This document shows, piece by piece, positions 61,190 to 64,000 of a stretch of DNA of 64,000 nt. The notes under the pieces are model-generated. The model did not search any database. It saw nothing but the letters and a program-made list of their open reading frames with translations, and was not told the DNA's origin. The stretch's first letter is position 1, and each line of letters begins with the position of its first letter. The stretch comes from Trinickia mobilis (GTDB lineage: Bacteria > Pseudomonadota > Gammaproteobacteria > Burkholderiales > Burkholderiaceae): contig NZ_JAFLRF010000020.1 of the NCBI RefSeq assembly GCF_017315705.1, positions 51,142-115,141 on the forward strand. Direction: 5' to 3'. Position numbers and translations under genes: made by a program.

Positions 61190-63784
61190 TCAAGCCGCCT
61201 TCGACGATTCGAGGAAGTCCTGCGCGAAGCGCTGCAGCACGCCGCCTGCTTCGTAGATCGAGACTTCTTCCGCGGTGTCGAGCCGGCAGGTCACGCTCGC
61301 TTCCACGCGCTCGCCGTTCTTGCGATGGATGACGAGCGTGAGATCCGCGCGCGGCTTGCGCTCGCCGATCACGTCGAAGGTTTCGGTGCCGTCGATGCCA
61401 AGCGTCAGCCGGTTCACGCCCGGCTTGAACTCGAGCGGCAGCACGCCCATGCCGACGAGGTTGGTGCGGTGAATGCGCTCGAACCCTTCGGCGACGATCG
61501 CTTCCGCGCCCGCCAGGCGCACGCCCTTGGCCGCCCAGTCGCGCGACGAGCCCTGGCCGTAGTCCGCGCCCGCGATGATGATGAGCGGCTGCTTGCGGTC
61601 CATGTAGGTTTCGATGGCTTCCCACATGCGCGTGACCCGGCCTTCCGGCTCGATGCGCGCGAGCGATCCCTTCTTCACCTGGCCGTCGACCACCGCCATC
61701 TCGTTGACGAGCGTCGGGTTGGCGAAGGTCGCGCGCTGCGCGGTGAGGTGATCGCCGCGGTGGGTCGCGTAAGAGTTGAAGTCCTCTTCCGGCAGGCCCA
61801 TTTTGGCGAGGTATTCGCCCGCGGCGCTGTCCGGCAGGATCGCGTTGGACGGCGACAGGTGGTCGGTCGTGATGTTGTCGCCGAGCACCGCGAGGGCACG
61901 CAGGCCGCGCAGCGTGCGAACGCCCGCCAGCGCGCCTTCCCAGTAGGGCGGACGGCGGATATAGGTGCTTTGCGCGCGCCAGTCGTAAAGCGGGCTGATC
62001 GGCTCGCTGCCCGTGGCCGTGACGGCGAACATCGGCTCGTAGACCTTGCGGAACTGCTCGGGCTTGACGCTTTGCGCGACGATCGCGTCGATTTCCTCGT
62101 CGCTCGGCCAGAGGTCCTTCAGATACACCGGCTTGCCGTCCGGATCGGTGCCCAGCGCGTCCTGCTCGATGTCGAAGCGGATCGTGCCGGCAATCGCGTA
62201 GGCCACGACCAGCGGCGGCGACGCCAGGAAGGCCTGTTTGGCGTACGGATGGATGCGGCCGTCGAAGTTGCGGTTGCCCGAGAGCACGGCGGTCGCGTAC
62301 AGGTCGCGCTCGACGATCTCCTGCTGGATCGCCGGATCGAGCGCTCCCGACATGCCGTTGCACGTGGTGCACGCGAACGCGACGATGCCGAAGCCGAGCT
62401 GCTCCAGTTCAGGCAGCAGCTTCGCTTCTTCGAGGTAAAGCTGCACCGCCTTGGAGCCCGGCGCGAGCGAGGACTTGACCCACGGCTTGCGCGCGAGCCC
62501 GCGCGCGTTCGCGTTGCGGGCCAGCAGGCCCGCCGCGATCACGTTGCGCGGATTGCTCGTATTCGTGCAGCTCGTGATGGCCGCGATGATGACGGCGCCG
62601 TCGGGCATCTGGCCCGGGATGTCTTCCCACTTGCCGGCGATGCCGCGCGCAGCCAGATCGGCAGTCGGCAGCCGCTTGTGCGGGTTGGACGGGCCGGCCA
62701 TGTTGCGGACCACGCTCGAGAGGTCGAACTTGAGCACGCGCTCGTATTCGGCGTGCTTCAAGGTGTCGGCCCACAGGCCGGCGGTCTTCGCGTACGTTTC
62801 GACGAGCTTGACCCGCTCGTCGGCGCGGCCCGTCAGGCGCAGGTAGTCGAGGGTCTGCTCATCGATGTAGAACATCGCCGCCGTGGCGCCGTATTCGGGC
62901 GCCATGTTGGAGATCGTGGCGCGGTCGCCGAGCGTGAGGCTCGCAGCGCCTGCTCCGCGGAACTCCAGATAGGCGCCCACGACCTTTTCCTGGCGCAGGA
63001 ATTCGGTCAGCGCGAGCACGATGTCGGTGGCCGTGATGCCGGGCTGGCGGCGGCCGGTCAGCTCGACGCCGACGATATCGGGCAAGCGCATCCACGACGC
63101 GCGGCCGAGCATCACGTTCTCGGCTTCGAGGCCGCCCACGCCGATCGCGATCACGCCCAACGCGTCGACGTGCGGCGTATGGCTGTCGGTGCCGACGAGC
63201 GTGTCGGGGTAGGCCACGCCGTCGACGGCGTGGATCACCGGGCTCATCCGCTCCAGGTTGATCTGATGCATGATGCCGTTGCCCGGCGGAATCACGTCGA
63301 CGTTCTTGAACGCCTTCTTGGTCCAGTTGATGAAGTCGAAGCGGTCAACGTTGCGGCGGTCTTCGATGGCGCGGTTCTTCGCGAACGCGTCGGGGTCGAA
63401 TCCGCCGCATTCGACCGCCAGCGAGTGATCGACGATCAGTTGCACCGGCACGACCGGGTTGACGAGCGCCGGGTCGCCGCCTTGCGCCGCGATCGCATCG
63501 CGCAGGCCGGCGAGGTCGACGAGCGCGGTCTGGCCAAGAATGTCGTGACACACGACGCGCGCCGGGAACCATGGGAAGTCGAGCTCGCGCTTGCGTCCGA
63601 TGATCTGTTTGAGCGACGCGGAAAGCGTGGCCGGGTCGCAGCGGCGCACGAGGTTCTCGGCCAGCACGCGCGACGTGTAGGGCAGCTTGTCGTAGGCGCC
63701 GGGCTCGATCGCATCGACCGCGGCGCGCGTGTCGAAGTAATCCAGCCGGGTGCCGGGCAGGGGTTTGCGGTTTGCGGTGTTCAT
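61190..63784 (-). CDS. acnD: Fe/S-dependent 2-methylcitrate dehydratase AcnD
   Basis: 864 aa, aconitase family, AcnD branch (shorter than AcnA, about 900). The three [4Fe-4S] Cys are in ITSCTNTSNPRNV and FACTTCNGMSG; aconitase motifs DSHTPHVDALG, SGNRNFDGR and GADYGQGSSRDWAAKG (with Arg/Ser) are present. With PrpF it converts 2-methylcitrate on the way to 2-methylisocitrate in propionate breakdown, replacing PrpD. The start ATG 63784 lies 80 bp after prpC. Confidence 0.96.
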   Translation of the reverse strand: MNTANRKPLPGTRLDYFDTRAAVDAIEPGAYDKLPYTSRVLAENLVRRCDPATLSASLKQIIGRKRELDFPWFPARVVCHDILGQTALVDLAGLRDAIAAQGGDPALVNPVVPVQLIVDHSLAVECGGFDPDAFAKNRAIEDRRNVDRFDFINWTKKAFKNVDVIPPGNGIMHQINLERMSPVIHAVDGVAYPDTLVGTDSHTPHVDALGVIAIGVGGLEAENVMLGRASWMRLPDIVGVELTGRRQPGITATDIVLALTEFLRQEKVVGAYLEFRGAGAASLTLGDRATISNMAPEYGATAAMFYIDEQTLDYLRLTGRADERVKLVETYAKTAGLWADTLKHAEYERVLKFDLSSVVRNMAGPSNPHKRLPTADLAARGIAGKWEDIPGQMPDGAVIIAAITSCTNTSNPRNVIAAGLLARNANARGLARKPWVKSSLAPGSKAVQLYLEEAKLLPELEQLGFGIVAFACTTCNGMSGALDPAIQQEIVERDLYATAVLSGNRNFDGRIHPYAKQAFLASPPLVVAYAIAGTIRFDIEQDALGTDPDGKPVYLKDLWPSDEEIDAIVAQSVKPEQFRKVYEPMFAVTATGSEPISPLYDWRAQSTYIRRPPYWEGALAGVRTLRGLRALAVLGDNITTDHLSPSNAILPDSAAGEYLAKMGLPEEDFNSYATHRGDHLTAQRATFANPTLVNEMAVVDGQVKKGSLARIEPEGRVTRMWEAIETYMDRKQPLIIIAGADYGQGSSRDWAAKGVRLAGAEAIVAEGFERIHRTNLVGMGVLPLEFKPGVNRLTLGIDGTETFDVIGERKPRADLTLVIHRKNGERVEASVTCRLDTAEEVSIYEAGGVLQRFAQDFLESSKAA

Positions 63785-63863
63785 AGCGTGGGGAAAACGC
63801 GAGTTATGAGCGGGGCGGTCGGGGGACTGCGCGGGTTGTGTCGCGCATTATCCCCTTTCCCCA

Positions 63864-64000
63864 TCAACGCTTTTCGATCGGCACGAATTTCAGGTCTTCC
63901 GGGCCCGTGTAATTCGCGCTGGGGCGGATGATCTTGTTGTCGATGCGCTGCTCGATCACGTGGGCGCTCCAGCCCGAGGTGCGGGCGATCACGAAGAGCG
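63864..64000 (-). CDS. prpC: 2-methylcitrate synthase PrpC, C-terminal end (rest outside window)
   Basis: Only the last 45 codons are present; the frame is open to the right edge. The protein ends [35 protein letters not shown] and KFVPIEKR, the conserved end of methylcitrate synthase with the ARTSGW-A-H segment. PrpC condenses propionyl-CoA with oxaloacetate. It is first of the prpC-acnD-prpF order read leftwards. Confidence 0.93.
   Translation of the reverse strand, partial: LFVIARTSGWSAHVIEQRIDNKIIRPSANYTGPEDLKFVPIEKR

Noticed and set aside
61139..63931. 930-codon open frame on the plus strand across acnD
   Set aside because: It is antisense to the full-length AcnD gene, whose motifs are unmistakable; long antisense frames are usual in high-GC coding DNA. 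The translation is Arg/Asp/Val-rich without domains.

Overview
The window is high-GC DNA with long, closely packed catabolic operons and looks like a Burkholderiaceae chromosome or chromid, most likely Paraburkholderia or a close relative. The grounds are the prpC-acnD-prpF order at the right end, a DUF3331 protein, the denD/otn tetronate genes and ABC/LysR-rich catabolic clusters. I see no rRNA, tRNA, CRISPR array or intact insertion sequence.

Layout. (1) 1-7859 (+): an operon with a 5'-truncated SDR, a ribose-type ABC importer (ATPase, two permeases, binding protein), an unknown protein, a lactonase-like metallo-beta-lactamase and a lambda-crystallin-type 3-hydroxy-acid dehydrogenase; probably uptake and oxidation of a sugar-like compound through a lactone. 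(2) 7945-21858: a tetronate regulon. On the minus strand lie denD, otnK, otnC, otnI and a FadR-type regulator; divergently lie an MFS permease, a 647-aa D-apionate-lactonase-like protein, a second sugar ABC importer whose ATPase has an unusual C-terminal extension, and a HisD-like dehydrogenase. The den/otn enzymes would turn D-erythronate into DHAP. (3) 22163-27066: a J-domain protein, a large AsmA-family protein and small hypotheticals. (4) 27.2-31.5 kb: a decayed, gene-poor stretch with a truncated cupin joined to a headless, frameshifted PIN toxin, an IS5-type remnant and a response-regulator remnant, plus a LysR gene and a DUF3331 gene. (5) 31569-34625: a PAS histidine kinase with two FixJ/receiver-type regulators and a 22-bp palindrome upstream. 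(6) 35170-36954: a RES/Xre toxin-antitoxin pair with a readable operator-promoter, and a ProQ-like RNA chaperone.

(7) 37353-47059: a CoA-dependent catabolic cluster: LysR, DsbA-like isomerase, atypical SDR, enoyl-CoA hydratase, thiolase, quinone reductase, acyl-CoA synthetase, and a molybdo/tungsto-bis-pterin enzyme. The last is the most interesting gene here, because it resembles acetylene hydratase rather than a formate dehydrogenase or nitrate reductase, and the catalytic residues I can place are kept. Two promoters of the cluster share a 13/15-bp operator-like word.

(8) 47156-51277: MocR regulator/PhzF divergent pair and etfBA. (9) 51864-59789: an SsuABC/TauABC-type importer, LysR, and FAD enzymes resembling the HcnB/HcnC (opine or sarcosine oxidase) subunits but without the small ferredoxin subunit. 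(10) 59901-64000: the 2-methylcitrate genes prpF, acnD and the 3' end of prpC, transcribed on the minus strand. All identifications come from reading the sequence and from memory of the families; no database search was run.
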